Source: Flavobacterium ovatum (GTDB lineage Bacteria > Bacteroidota > Bacteroidia > Flavobacteriales > Flavobacteriaceae). From it: a stretch of 64,000 nucleotides of DNA. Under the pieces are notes generated by a model that searched no databases, was not told the origin of the DNA, and saw only the letters and a list, made by a program, of their open reading frames with translations. Position 1 is the stretch's first letter. Each line of letters opens with the position of its first letter. The stretch spans positions 2,197,001-2,261,000 of the forward strand of contig NZ_CP160035.1 in the NCBI RefSeq assembly GCF_040703125.1, written 5' to 3'. Positions 25,839-36,700 of the stretch are shown here, in pieces. The position numbers and the translations under genes were made by a program.

Positions 25839-28556
25839 ATGAAAGACGAAGAAGACGATATCATCCCCAATCAAGATGACGAAAATAGCGCTGAGGAGCA
25901 ATCTACGGACGATAGTCAAGAAAAGGAAGAGGAGATTATAAAAGTAGATGCCAAAAATTTTGAAGGCGGACATTTTTATGATAATACAAATGACGAAGGT
26001 GATACCATTACCAAGGTTACAGGAATGTACAAAGATTGGTTTTTGGATTATGCCTCGTACGTAATTTTGGAACGTGCTGTACCTGCGATTGAAGATGGGT
26101 TCAAGCCGGTGCAACGTCGTATTATGCATTCGCTGAAAGAGCTAGATGACGGTCGTTATAATAAAGTTGCCAATGTAGTAGGTCACACCATGCAGTATCA
26201 CCCACACGGAGATGCGAGTATTGGTGACGCTATGGTGCAATTAGGTCAAAAAGAATTATTGATTGACTGCCAAGGTAACTGGGGGAATATTCTAACGGGT
26301 GATAGCGCAGCGGCATCAAGGTATATTGAGGCTCGTTTGTCTAAATTTGGACTAGAAGTTTTATATTCGCCAAAGATTACCGATTGGGGGGTTTCCTATG
26401 ATGGTCGTCGTGCGGAGCCGAATAACCTTCCTGTAAAATTCCCGTTGCTACTTGCGCAAGGGGCAGAAGGGATTGCAGTAGGACTTTCGACCAAAGTTTT
26501 GCCTCATAACTTTATTGAGTTAATTGATTCGTCTATTAAGATATTGAAGGGAAAACCTTTTACTTTATATCCTGACTTCTTGACTGAAGGAATTGCAGAT
26601 ATATCCAATTATAATGATGGACTTCGTGGTGGGAGAGTTCGTGTACGTGCGAAAATTGCCCAACTCGACAAAAATACGTTGGTGATTACCCAAATTCCGT
26701 TTTCGACCAATACGACTACTTTGATTGATAGTATCCTGAAAGCGAATGAAAAAGGGAAAATAAAAGTCAAAAAAATAGAAGACAATACCGCTGCCAATGT
26801 GGAGATTTTAATCCATATGTATCCTGGTATTTCTCCAGATAAAACCATTGACGCCTTATATGCTTTCACGGCTTGTGAAACGTCAATTGCGCCTTTAGGC
26901 TGTGTTATTGAAGATAATAAACCTTTGTTTATTGGTGTATCGGAGATGTTGAAAATATCAACCAACCGTACGGTTCAATTGCTCAAAAGTGAACTCGAAA
27001 TTCAATTAAAAGAACTTGAAGAACAATGGCACTTCCTATCGTTAGAACGTATTTTTATCGAAAATAAAGTCTATCGATTAATTGAGGAAGAAACCACTCG
27101 TGAAGGTGTAATTAATGCCGTTGACGAAGGTTTGAAACCGCATATCAAACACTTAAAGCGTGCTATTACTGAGGAAGATATTTTGCGTTTGCTGGAAATA
27201 AAGATTATGCGAATTTCTCGTTTTGACAGCAACAAAGCGCAAGACAAAATTGAAGCTCTTGAAGGAAATATTGAGCAAGTAAAACACGATTTGGAGCACC
27301 TAATTGATTTTGCGATAGCTTATTTTCTAAAACTTAAAGAGAAATACGGAAAAGGACGTGAACGTAAAACCGAACTCCGTGTTTTTGATGATATTGAAGC
27401 TACCAAAGTAATTTTAAGAAACACCAAACTCTACGTCAACAAAGTCGAAGGCTTTGTAGGTACCAGTTTGAAACGTGATGAATACGTGACCGATTGCTCG
27501 GATATTGACGATGTAATTGTGTTCATGAGAGACGGTAGTATGATGATTACCAAAGTAGATGCTAAAACCTTTGTTGGTAAGGATATTATTCATATTTCTA
27601 TTTTCGATAAGAGTGATAAACGTACCATTTATAATTTGATTTACAGAGACGGTAAGTCGGGGCCTTCGTACATCAAGCGTTTCAATGTAACGGCGGTAAC
27701 AAGGGATAAAAATTACGATTTGACTAATGGAACCAAAGGGTCCCAAATTCTATATTTTTCGCACAATCCAAATGGGGAAGCGGAAGTTATTACTATTTTA
27801 TTGCGCCAAATAGGAAGTATCAAGAAATTGAAATTCGATATTGATTTTGCAAGTATGGCTATAAAAGGGCGTTCTTCAAAAGGAAACATTGCAAGTAAAT
27901 ATCCAATTAAGAAAATAGAAATAAAAGAGAAAGGAATATCTACTTTATTACCTAGAAAAGTATGGTATGACGAAACCGTACAGCGACTGAATGTTGATGC
28001 AAGAGGGGAGTTGTTAGGCGAATTTAGACCGAATGACAAAATCTTAATTATTCAGCAATCGGGTAAGTTGAAAGTGATTACGCCCGAATTGACGACGCAT
28101 TTTGATCCAGATATGATTGTACTCGAAAAATGGATTCCTAAGAAACCTATTTCTGCGATTTATTTTGATGGAGAAAAAGAAAGGTATTATCTAAAACGTT
28201 TCTTGGTGGAAACCGAAAATAAAGAAGATATTTTTATCACAGAACACGCTAATTCACAGCTCGAAATCGTTTCTACAGATTACCGTCCGGTGGCCGAATT
28301 GATTTTTCCGAAAATTAAGGGAGTTCAAAAAGAAACTATTTCGGTAGATGTGGAGGCTTTTATAGCTGTTAAAGGGTTTAAAGCACTTGGAAATCAATTA
28401 ACGACAGACAAGGTGAAACAAGTAAACTTATTAGAGTCTTTGCAGTATGAACCTCCTGTAGAAGTTGTTCCAGAAAATTTAGAAGTGAAGGACGCTCATG
28501 GTGGAGATGATTCGGATATTCAGCGAGATGAAGATGGACAAATCATTTTGTTTTAA
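25839..28556 (+). CDS. parC: DNA topoisomerase IV subunit A
   Basis: A 905-residue DNA-cleaving subunit. After an acidic, disordered extension of about 60 residues, the winged-helix domain carries the quinolone-region motif HPHGDASIGDAMV (121-133) and the catalytic Tyr162 in AAASRYIEARL. A coiled-coil tower and a C-terminal beta-pinwheel follow, with an acidic tail. The extension and length are larger than in proteobacterial ParC. It follows parE and the small membrane peptide in one unit. Confidence 0.94.
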   Translation: MKDEEDDIIPNQDDENSAEEQSTDDSQEKEEEIIKVDAKNFEGGHFYDNTNDEGDTITKVTGMYKDWFLDYASYVILERAVPAIEDGFKPVQRRIMHSLKELDDGRYNKVANVVGHTMQYHPHGDASIGDAMVQLGQKELLIDCQGNWGNILTGDSAAASRYIEARLSKFGLEVLYSPKITDWGVSYDGRRAEPNNLPVKFPLLLAQGAEGIAVGLSTKVLPHNFIELIDSSIKILKGKPFTLYPDFLTEGIADISNYNDGLRGGRVRVRAKIAQLDKNTLVITQIPFSTNTTTLIDSILKANEKGKIKVKKIEDNTAANVEILIHMYPGISPDKTIDALYAFTACETSIAPLGCVIEDNKPLFIGVSEMLKISTNRTVQLLKSELEIQLKELEEQWHFLSLERIFIENKVYRLIEEETTREGVINAVDEGLKPHIKHLKRAITEEDILRLLEIKIMRISRFDSNKAQDKIEALEGNIEQVKHDLEHLIDFAIAYFLKLKEKYGKGRERKTELRVFDDIEATKVILRNTKLYVNKVEGFVGTSLKRDEYVTDCSDIDDVIVFMRDGSMMITKVDAKTFVGKDIIHISIFDKSDKRTIYNLIYRDGKSGPSYIKRFNVTAVTRDKNYDLTNGTKGSQILYFSHNPNGEAEVITILLRQIGSIKKLKFDIDFASMAIKGRSSKGNIASKYPIKKIEIKEKGISTLLPRKVWYDETVQRLNVDARGELLGEFRPNDKILIIQQSGKLKVITPELTTHFDPDMIVLEKWIPKKPISAIYFDGEKERYYLKRFLVETENKEDIFITEHANSQLEIVSTDYRPVAELIFPKIKGVQKETISVDVEAFIAVKGFKALGNQLTTDKVKQVNLLESLQYEPPVEVVPENLEVKDAHGGDDSDIQRDEDGQIILF

Positions 28557-28577
28557 AAAAAGTTTGATAAATTATAG

Positions 28578-28607
28578 AAAGGCTGTTCGATGAGGACAGC
28601 CTTTTTT
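28578..28607 (+). terminator. Terminator of the parE-parC unit
   Basis: AGGCTGT (28580-28586) and ACAGCCT (28596-28602) form the stem, followed by a T run. Confidence 0.85.
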
Positions 28608-28610
28608 GTT

Positions 28611-28825
28611 ACGCAAAGATCCTCAGAGGAAACGCAGAGATTCGCAAAGTTTTTTATTATCAATTTAATGTTTTGTAACTATACAAGAGCATATCAGTTT
28701 TTATTACAGTGCTATAAAGTAAAGGAGTCAATATGTTTGACCTTTAAGTGCTATTTCATCTTTAGCAGCGTTGCGTGAATGATAGGAGCAAGCTACCGAA
28801 GTAGCGCGGATAGCACGACAGCATT
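28611..28825. repeat. Intergenic repeat-like DNA
   Basis: ACGCAAAGATCCTCAGAGGAAACGC (about 28611-28635) and a G+C-richer segment at about 28785-28825 with GCTACCGAAGTAGC and GCGGATAGCACGACAGC carry small palindromes and no reading frame. They resemble dispersed Flavobacterium intergenic elements; the second shares CGGATAGC with the complement of the 12123-12204 element. Confidence 0.4.
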
Positions 28826-28865
28826 GCAAAAACAGGGCACATCACCGCAAAGTAATGTGCCCTGT
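28826..28865 (-). terminator. Terminator of the cytochrome-c peroxidase gene
   Basis: AACAGGGCACAT (28831-28842) and ATGTGCCCTGTT (28854-28865) form a perfect 12-bp stem with an 11-base loop. On the minus strand it follows the peroxidase gene and ends in TTTTT. Confidence 0.75.
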
Positions 28866-28906
28866 TTATGGAATGGTGGCACGCCCATAGGATTCTTTTG
28901 ATTTTA

Positions 28907-30658
28907 TTACTGAATGTCACTGAGGGTTTTCATGAAAGCTATTAATGCTTTTTTCTCAGGTTCGGTAAGATTTAATTCATCAGCTGGGAGGGTTTGGTTG
29001 GCTACGGGTAAACCGAGGCCTAGGCCGCCACCATTGTTATAAAATTCGATGACTTCCTCTAGGGTAGTGAAGACGCCGTTGTGCATGTAAGGACCTGTTT
29101 TATCGATATTTCGCAGTGTTGGGGTTTTGAAAGAATTTCTGTGAATGATGGCTTGGGTGAGATTGTATTTCCCTAAGTCAGTGTCGAGTTTCCCCATTTT
29201 GTTGGGTATGCCTAGTACTTCACTTTCGGTTTTATCAAATTTTGGAGGAACGGTTCCATTGGTCAAGGGAATAAAGTGGCAACTGGCGCACTTTGCTTTT
29301 CCTGCAAAAAGGTTAAAGCCTTGTTTCTCTTCGGTTGTATAAGTAGTCTCATTTCTCATATAGCGATCAAATTTAGAATCGTAATGGCTAAGGGATCGGA
29401 TGTAAGATGCCAAAGCATTTTTGATTCCAAAGGCATTGATGTCGTTTTTTGGAAATGCTTTTTGGAATTGTCTAACGTACTTTTTGTTTTTCATGATTTC
29501 AAGTGCGGCTTTGTCTAGATTGCCATGCATTTCGTCTTCGTTAGTGATGACGGCCACGGCTTGATCCTCAAGGTAACTCACTCTAGAATCGTAAAAAAAG
29601 TTACGTTGGTAGGCTATATTTTTTAAGGTCGGCGTATTTCTTATTAGGGAGGAGTTTCCGTCCATGCTTTTGGCAGTTGCTAGTCCATCGGTAAAGGCTT
29701 TATCTTCGTAATGGCAGGAAGCGCAGGAACGGGAGTTATCACCAGACAGAATAGGATCATTGAAAAGAATTTTTCCCAATGCGATTTTTTCGGGAGTAGT
29801 TTTGTAATCTAGGAAACCTGAAAATCCTTCGACATCAAAAACGTCTTTGTCAAAAAGTGTTGCTGCCGTAGTTTTGAGTCCGCGAATTTCTTCGAAAATT
29901 GGGATTTTTAATTCCAATTGTTTTTCATACAATGCCTTGCTGATTGGGTTGGCATATTGTTTTATAAAAGTAGCACGATCAAAAGCATTGTAGTCAGTAT
30001 GCGATGTAGTGTAAGCAATTGCTTTTTGTATCAATATGGTTATTTTATCTTGTTTATCAACGGTGTAGGCTTTGTAATAGTTGGCAATACTTTGCAAGGA
30101 TACTGTTGCTTCAGGAATAGATTGTTGGGCAATAGGAGAATCAAATCCTGTAATTCCCATAGTAATGATGCGGAATATTTCTAATCGCAGTGCGTCAAAA
30201 ATGTGTGCATCTGTGAGTTCGTTAGTGTTTGTGATTTTTTTTAAACGAATTAAATTTCCAGATAACATAGCCAATTGTTGTAATAATTCTTTTTTGGTTG
30301 TGATGTCGTAGTTAGGGAAAAGCATTTCTTCGATCACTTGAAAACCTTGTGGGTCGATGATTTTATTGTCATTGACTTCAAATTCGGGTATGGCTGGGCC
30401 ATTAATAGATTTGGAAACTTCGGGAAAATAGTATTCGCTCAACGCTTCAATATCTTTATAGGATTGATGTGCAATACTAAATTTCTTTTGGATTACAGCT
30501 TCACTTTTATGAGCCACGATAGCATTTTGTAATTGCTTGGTATTGGCGATTAATTGCTTGATATTTTCTTGAAGCAATTGTTTCACTTGATTGTGCTTGG
30601 GTTTTGTGTCGCAGGAAACCAAAACGAGGGATAGTAATAGAAATAAATATTTTCTCAT
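28907..30658 (-). CDS. Di-haem cytochrome-c peroxidase (MauG/CcpA type) with helical N-terminal domain
   Basis: A 583-residue lipoprotein from the internal start MRKYLFLLLSLVLVSC, lipid attachment at Cys16. Residues about 20-240 are helical and carry DPQGFQVIEEMLFP, resembling an imelysin-like domain. The C-terminal half is a di-haem peroxidase with haem-c motifs CASCH at 312-316 and 457-461. It would reduce hydrogen peroxide or act as a MauG-like oxidase in the periplasm. The peroxidase half alone is the usual family length, so the N-terminal domain is an addition. It lies downstream of the PhoX-like gene, separated by a terminator. Confidence 0.88.
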   Translation of the reverse strand: MRKYLFLLLSLVLVSCDTKPKHNQVKQLLQENIKQLIANTKQLQNAIVAHKSEAVIQKKFSIAHQSYKDIEALSEYYFPEVSKSINGPAIPEFEVNDNKIIDPQGFQVIEEMLFPNYDITTKKELLQQLAMLSGNLIRLKKITNTNELTDAHIFDALRLEIFRIITMGITGFDSPIAQQSIPEATVSLQSIANYYKAYTVDKQDKITILIQKAIAYTTSHTDYNAFDRATFIKQYANPISKALYEKQLELKIPIFEEIRGLKTTAATLFDKDVFDVEGFSGFLDYKTTPEKIALGKILFNDPILSGDNSRSCASCHYEDKAFTDGLATAKSMDGNSSLIRNTPTLKNIAYQRNFFYDSRVSYLEDQAVAVITNEDEMHGNLDKAALEIMKNKKYVRQFQKAFPKNDINAFGIKNALASYIRSLSHYDSKFDRYMRNETTYTTEEKQGFNLFAGKAKCASCHFIPLTNGTVPPKFDKTESEVLGIPNKMGKLDTDLGKYNLTQAIIHRNSFKTPTLRNIDKTGPYMHNGVFTTLEEVIEFYNNGGGLGLGLPVANQTLPADELNLTEPEKKALIAFMKTLSDIQ

Positions 30659-30690
30659 AATAAATGTAAAAACCTTTTTTAAACATAAAA

Positions 30691-30723
30691 ACAAAAACCA
30701 CGACTCCTAAGAATCGTGGATTT
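30691..30723 (-). terminator. Hairpin between the PhoX-like and peroxidase genes
   Basis: CCACGA (30698-30703) and TCGTGG (30714-30719) form a 6-bp core with AT flanks that extend it. On the minus strand it follows the PhoX-like gene and is succeeded by a T-rich tract, so it may attenuate transcription into the peroxidase gene. Confidence 0.7.
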
Positions 30724-30745
30724 TACAACTATTTTGTATGGTGAA

Positions 30746-32200
30746 TTATCTAGGCAAACCTTTGATTAATACAATTTGACTCGCTTGTTGTTCGTTTAGA
30801 CGAACAGTACCTCCATCAACACCTTTGTACTTTGTTCCTGTCCAGGTATGAGGTTGAACACTTAGTAAGAAAGCATCTTTTACTCCTATTTTGTCTGAAA
30901 CATCAATTAATGCACCGTATTCCCAGTCTCCAAATTTTGAAGTACCACCTACGTTGTATTTTGCAGCATCTACCGCAGTACGACGTTGGTCTAACTCAAC
31001 TACGACTTTCAACGTTTTTTTGGCAATGTCATATTGGTAAATATAACCATCATGAGTTTCGTCTCCATATCCATTTGGGTCCTCTTGAACATACACATAG
31101 TTTGTTGTTACACAAATATTGTCAGGATTTTGGAATTTACCAGCAATTCCAGTACGGTCATCACCATCAAGAACAACTTTCAAAGTTCCTTTTAAAGGAT
31201 CATTATCGTCCAAGTTCAATTGATACACTCTACCATATTTGGTTCTTGATGCATCTGCATTGGTACCAGTTGTGTTTTGCCCCGTAACATTAAAGTATAG
31301 TTCTCTGTTTGAAGTTGCGCTACCTTTTCTATAATCTAAGTCTTCAATTCTGCCAAATTTCACGGCTTTTAGTGTGTTTACGGATGCGTTAATTTGTGCA
31401 CCTGTCAACGTGGTGTGATTGTTAATTTTTACAAAAGAAACAGCATAATCTTGACCAACGGCCATGTCTTTTTCTCTCTGATTGTCATCGTTTCTTTTTA
31501 GCATATAAAGAGATCCGTTTTCTAAGTCTCCCAATTTATCTGAAACATACATGAATAATTGTCCTCCATAAGTTCCGGAATCGTCATCACCAATTACTAC
31601 GACAGTTTTGCCTGGAAAAGCACTTTTGTTTAGAGGTAAAGCATTTTCAGCACTTAACCTTCCAAAAGCAGGTAACTCCTTAGTGATGTTAGCCCCTGCA
31701 ACGTTTCCGTATGGGTCAACACGATGCGTTCTTGACTCTTCACCAGATTCTCCACAGGTTAAGAAGTATGGTCCAAAACCGTGTTCCTCTGGAGTAGCCA
31801 TAGTTGCGCCACACAATCTCCATGTTCCACCGCTTGAGTTTAATAGATATTCTCCTTTTACAGGCTTAAATGTTTTATCTAAGGTGATTCTTGATACAGA
31901 GAAATTATCTTCGTTATTTACCAAGAAGGTATAAGTTCCATCAGGGTTTTTCAATAAACCACTACCATCTGCGGATCCTCCAAAAACATAATTAGGGCTT
32001 TCAGGAAGTATATCATCTGAACTCAATAAAGAAAATAATTCTAGATTTTCAAAACCTGCTTTTTTAGTCAATAATACAGGTGTTACCGATTGATCTTTCA
32101 AAACTACATCTGGGTTTGTTACAAAATCAGATTCTGTTTCGTCTTTATTACACGACACTATTGTCAATGCTAAAAGTGCTGGTAAAATAATTCTTTTCAT
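30746..32200 (-). CDS. PhoX/DUF839-family lipoprotein
   Basis: A 484-residue lipoprotein from the internal start MKRIILPALLALTIVSC, with the lipid Cys at 17; the more upstream ATG adds 20 residues that are not signal-like. The body resembles the PhoX/DUF839 beta-propeller: GGSADGSGLLKNPDGTYTFLVNNED, TWRLCGATMATPEEHGFGPYFLTCGESGEE and PDNICVTTNYVYVQED. PhoX proteins are calcium- and iron-dependent alkaline phosphatases, but lipoprotein members in Bacteroidota have not all been shown to be phosphatases. Its neighbour is a peroxidase, not a phosphate gene. Confidence 0.75.
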   Translation of the reverse strand: MKRIILPALLALTIVSCNKDETESDFVTNPDVVLKDQSVTPVLLTKKAGFENLELFSLLSSDDILPESPNYVFGGSADGSGLLKNPDGTYTFLVNNEDNFSVSRITLDKTFKPVKGEYLLNSSGGTWRLCGATMATPEEHGFGPYFLTCGESGEESRTHRVDPYGNVAGANITKELPAFGRLSAENALPLNKSAFPGKTVVVIGDDDSGTYGGQLFMYVSDKLGDLENGSLYMLKRNDDNQREKDMAVGQDYAVSFVKINNHTTLTGAQINASVNTLKAVKFGRIEDLDYRKGSATSNRELYFNVTGQNTTGTNADASRTKYGRVYQLNLDDNDPLKGTLKVVLDGDDRTGIAGKFQNPDNICVTTNYVYVQEDPNGYGDETHDGYIYQYDIAKKTLKVVVELDQRRTAVDAAKYNVGGTSKFGDWEYGALIDVSDKIGVKDAFLLSVQPHTWTGTKYKGVDGGTVRLNEQQASQIVLIKGLPR

Positions 32201-32491
32201 TTTTTTTTCTTGTTTTAAATTTTTACAAAGAAAGAATTCAAGTATTAATGGAAAACACATTTTATATTATGAAACTTTTAACGTAATCGGTCTTTTTTGA
32301 GAGAAAGCAACAATTTGTTTACAATCGTATTTTTTTCATTGTTAATATAACAATCATAGACTTTTCAGTTTTACCTTTAAGTCCTAGATTTTAATGATGT
32401 TAGGGAAATCAAAGAAAATGAAGGGTGTTACCAAACTGTAAACATATTCCAAAACAAAAAAGACCATTTTGAAAAAGATGGACTTTTTTTT

Positions 32492-33300
32492 GTGGGCTAC
32501 GCCTATCATATGTATAGGGGGTAAATCTCGAACGAGCTTGACAAAGGGAATCGTTAGGTGTTGGTAGTGATCTCAAATCTGAAGATTATTGCGACAGTAA
32601 TAGGTTTCTTAATTTATTATGATTGAACGGAAAGAAACCTAATATAGGGCCTACTCTGTGTGTTAGCTAGATTTAGACTGTAAAGCCAAAGAGTTGGACC
32701 TAAATAGAGGTAGTAAATTATGTCGATTACCGTGAAAGAGATCTGAATTTATAGTAGGAGGTCTGCAATATTATAAGCAAAGAGGAATGAAGTTAGATGG
32801 CTAATTTACTGGAACAGGTTATTAGTTTCAGGAATTTGCAACATGCCTATAAAATGATAAGAAGCAATGGAGGCAGTGGAGGAGTCAATATAATAAGTGT
32901 AAAATACTTTTGATATAAGCATGGGAAACACTACCAAGAACTTCAATTGGAAATAGGATAGGTAACTTATGGCTTGAGGGATACTTTGAAGATGACTCAA
33001 ATGTTTTAGATTAAAACTATGAAAACGAGCTATTGGAGTTAGGTTTCTTATCAAGGTAAAAGTAGAAAAGCCTTAGTGTTGGCGAGTGGCATTGAGTGGA
33101 AAAAGGTGGTAGGGTTTATTTAACAGTCAAGGCCTGAGTATGGGAATGAATAATAATTAGTTTTTTAGAACAAGGCTTATATAGGCTAATGCTGAATTAC
33201 CAGAAGTTATTTTGTAGTCGACTTTAGGTAAACTGCCTTACACATAAGTATATACGGTGGTTTTAGATGAGGACAAAGTTAAACTTTAAAACATAACTTT
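32492..33300 (+). mobile_element. Decayed group II intron with reverse-transcriptase remnant
   Basis: At 32797 a frame reads MANLLEQVISFRNLQHAYKM then IRSNGGSGGVN, the standard opening of a group II intron-encoded reverse transcriptase, followed in the same frame by YKHGKHYQELQLEIG but broken by TGA at 32911 and by a TAG. Near 33017-33034 TMKTSYWS recalls the TRKSYWR motif at the end of such proteins. An imperfect domain-V-like hairpin (ACTGCC...GGTGGT, about 33231-33262) precedes GATGAGGAC. The catalytic YADD core is missing, so more than 1 kb seems deleted. GTGGG at 32492, right after a T tract, is a candidate 5' end; both ends are approximate. Confidence 0.72.
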
Positions 33301-33799
33301 GGCGCCTATTTTAATTTTAGATAACTATTTTTTAATAGTAAACTGATTTAGTTTTTATGAGGTAATTATAACGATTTTATTAAATTGGTTTACCAGATTA
33401 AGCGTTTTAAGCTTTTATTTAGAGAACTTGTATTTTTTTAATAAGTTAATACTTATTTTAATATGTTTTTTGACTAATTTTTCGTTAAAAAAATAGAGTT
33501 TTATTTGCTGAATTATTCTAAAAAAAAAGATTTTAGTTATAATTTTTCAATAAATTTTAATCAAAAGAATGAATTGTGTTTTTATTTTCATTTTTTATTT
33601 TTTTATACGTTGCAGGCTTTTTTATTGGTCAAAAAAAAATTATGTTTGTTTAGTTGATTGGTTAACCAAATTGGTTGATTGGGTTTTAAGATTTAAGTAG
33701 AACAATTTAGTCTAAATTTCTCAATCGATATAGTAATAGTAAAAACGAGGTTAGCTCAAAAAAACAAAATCAAAAAATAACTAACAAACGGATTAAATT
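33301..33799. promoter_or_regulatory. AT-rich leader of the first SusC gene
   Basis: No gene is seen. The region holds TTGGTTTACCA (33385-33395), a perfect palindrome TTGGTTAACCAA (33658-33669) followed by TTGGTTGATTGG, and TATGTTTG (33641-33648), which fits the -7 consensus. The palindrome just downstream of that box would suit an operator. Confidence 0.45.
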
Positions 33800-36700
33800 A
33801 TGAAAAAAACGATTTTAATGTTTCTCTTAGTTTTCTCAGCTATTATGAGTGCTCAGACTGGTACAATTAAAGTGTCAGGAAAAGTACTTGATAATACGGG
33901 TCAATCTATTCCAAATGCTACTGTGATTGTAGATGGCAAGAGTACAGTAACAGATATTGATGGGAAGTACGTGATATTGGCCAATAGCGCTAAGTCAGTT
34001 CTGAAATTTTCTTATTTAGGATTTGACTCAAAAAGTGTTGTTGTGGGTAAGAACACAGTATTAAATGTTTCATTAGTAGAATCAAATAATGTACTTAATG
34101 AGATAGTAGTTGTTGGGTATGGTACTCAAAAACGTTCTAGTGTGACTGGGTCAGTTGCAAAACTGAAGAGTGATCGAATTGAAAATGCTCCAGTATCTCG
34201 ATTGGATCAAGCCATTCAAGGAAAAATTGCTGGTGTAAGAGTACAAAATATATCATCAGAGGCTGGTGCTGATACGCAAATTAACATTAGAGGTATCAGT
34301 TCTGTAAATGCTGGTTCAGGTCCATTAGTAGTTGTTGATGGACAACCAATGCCAGACGGTATGTCCTCTGTAAACAATGCCGATGTAGAATCTGTTGAGG
34401 TATTAAAAGATGCTGCTTCTGCTGCTATTTATGGTTCTAGAGGTGCAGGTGGTGTAATCTTAATTACTACAAAAAAGGGTAAAGAAGGTAAAACAAAGTT
34501 TAAATTCAGTAACAATACTGGTTTTAAAACGGCTTACGAGACTTATAACGTAATGAATTCTGTAGATTATGTTACTCAATTATACGCAGAATCGGATATG
34601 AGAATTGCAGATCCACAATTTTTCACGTACAATAGTGCTGGTGCTTCTGTCGCTAAAACTCGTGCCAATACAATAGGGTCTTTGGGTAAATTTCAAAGTC
34701 AATATGCTATTGAAAAAGAAATATTAGGAGGAGAAGGTACTGATTGGCAAGATGAGGCTTTGAGAACTGCTATCTATCAAGACATCCAATTCAATGTATC
34801 GGGAGGTAGTAAGAAAAGTAATTTTTATATTTCAACTGGTTTTCAAAATGACCAAGGTTTAATGTTGAAAAGTAATTTCCAAAAGTTAAATTTCAGATTG
34901 AAATATAATACAGACTTAACGGATAAAATTAAATTAAGCCTTAATTTGAATCCTTCAAATACTAAAACAGAAAAGCCTGTTGCTAACTTTATTGACTTTG
35001 CAAGGTTTCCTAGTTTTATGCCAATCTACCATAGTCAAGCTACGGTTGATTACATCAAAGCACAATATCCTAATTCTACTGTAAAGGTAGGTGATTTTAC
35101 AGATGATGATGATTTTATTGGTTTAGCTTATAATGAGACTACTTTCGGTCGTAAAATATATGCTCCTGATGGTACTGAATATAGTGTGACCAACGCTACG
35201 GCAAATAGACCATTTAACACTTCAAACACGAATCCAATGCGTAATTTAACGCAACAAAATGATAATAATAATCAATTTCGTTTTCAAGGAAGTGCTGGTT
35301 TAAATTTTCAACTTGCTAAAGGTTTGGATTTTAAAACAACTCAAAGTATCTATTATAAAAATTCTCAAAGAGTACAAACTGGTGAAACAGATGCGTCAAG
35401 AATAGGGAATCCAAATTATGCTACTTATACTAATGGTACTTATTTTGATTTCTTAACAGAAAACACTTTAAATTATAATAAAACTATTGGTAGTCATGAT
35501 TTTACTGCTTTGGGTGGTTTTACATACCAATCTACAAACACTAAATCATTGGTTACTTCTGGAACGACGTTTTCAAGTGAATCTATCAGAAACTTAAACT
35601 ATGCTACAGTTGTTTTGCAACCAATTCAATCTGATATTACTGTTGGTTTAACTTCATTTTTAGGAAGGTTGAATTACTCTTATATGAGCAAATATCAATT
35701 TAGTGCTAGTTACCGTACAGATGGAAGTTCTTTGTTTGATGTAGGAAATAAATGGGGAGGTTTCCCAGCAGTTTCTGTGGGTTGGGTAGTGTCAAAAGAA
35801 AACTTTTTGTCTAATGTAAGCCAAATTTCAAGATTAGCGTTTAGAGCTAGTTATGGAGCAACAGGAAACAATGCAATTACTCCATTTTTATACCAAGAAA
35901 CTTTGAATAGTTCAAACTATGTGAGCGGAATAGGGAATGGTTCTGTAACTGCAGGACTTGCCAATTTAGCTAGTGTGTATAGTAATAGTGATATTACATG
36001 GGAAAGAACTTTTCAAACCAATTTAGGATTTGATTTATCAATGTTCAGAAGTAGAGTAAACCTTAATGTGGATGTATTTAAATCGAATACTGAAAAATTA
36101 TTACTTGAAAATTCTGCGATGTTAACATCAGGGTCAAGCTCTATAATTACAAATGCTGGTAGTTTGGAAAATAAAGGATTTGAAGTTGAGCTATCTACGG
36201 TTAACATTAAAACAAAAGACTTCACTTGGAGTACAGACTTTAATTTTTCACAAGCTAAAAATAAAATCACTGAATTAGGAGATAAAACGTCTTTGATTTC
36301 TCCAACAATTGATGGTAGAAACGGATTGAATAACTACGCTATCGTTGGGCAACCATTAATTAGTTATTTTGGATATAAAACAGCTGGTGTATGGAATAGT
36401 ACTGCTGATATCAATGCTGCTAAAGCTTCTGGTGAAATTATTAGATCTGATTTAACAGGTGATCTTGTTGAAGGAGGTTTGAGAATAGTAGATACAAATG
36501 GTGATAAGATTATTGACACAAATGACCGTGTACTTTTGGGTAATCCTTATCCTGATTTTACTTGGGGTTTGACAAATAACTTTAAGTATAAAAATCTAGA
36601 TTTGAATTTTACTTTACAAGGAGTACTTGGAGGAGAATTAATTAACGGAGACATTAATTATAACGAAATCAAAGAAAGAGTAACAAATTATACAGCAAAC

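Noticed and set aside
28611..28660. CRISPR-like repeats (CGCAAAG words)
   Set aside because: The words are short, irregularly spaced and without spacers of constant length.
32461..32491. Hairpin with T tract before the intron relic as a working terminator
   Set aside because: No plus-strand gene ends here and the stem has a mismatch; it may be a fossil insertion context only.
32806..33054. Open frame of 82 codons on the minus strand
   Set aside because: It is antisense to the recognisable reverse-transcriptase remnant and has no pattern of its own.
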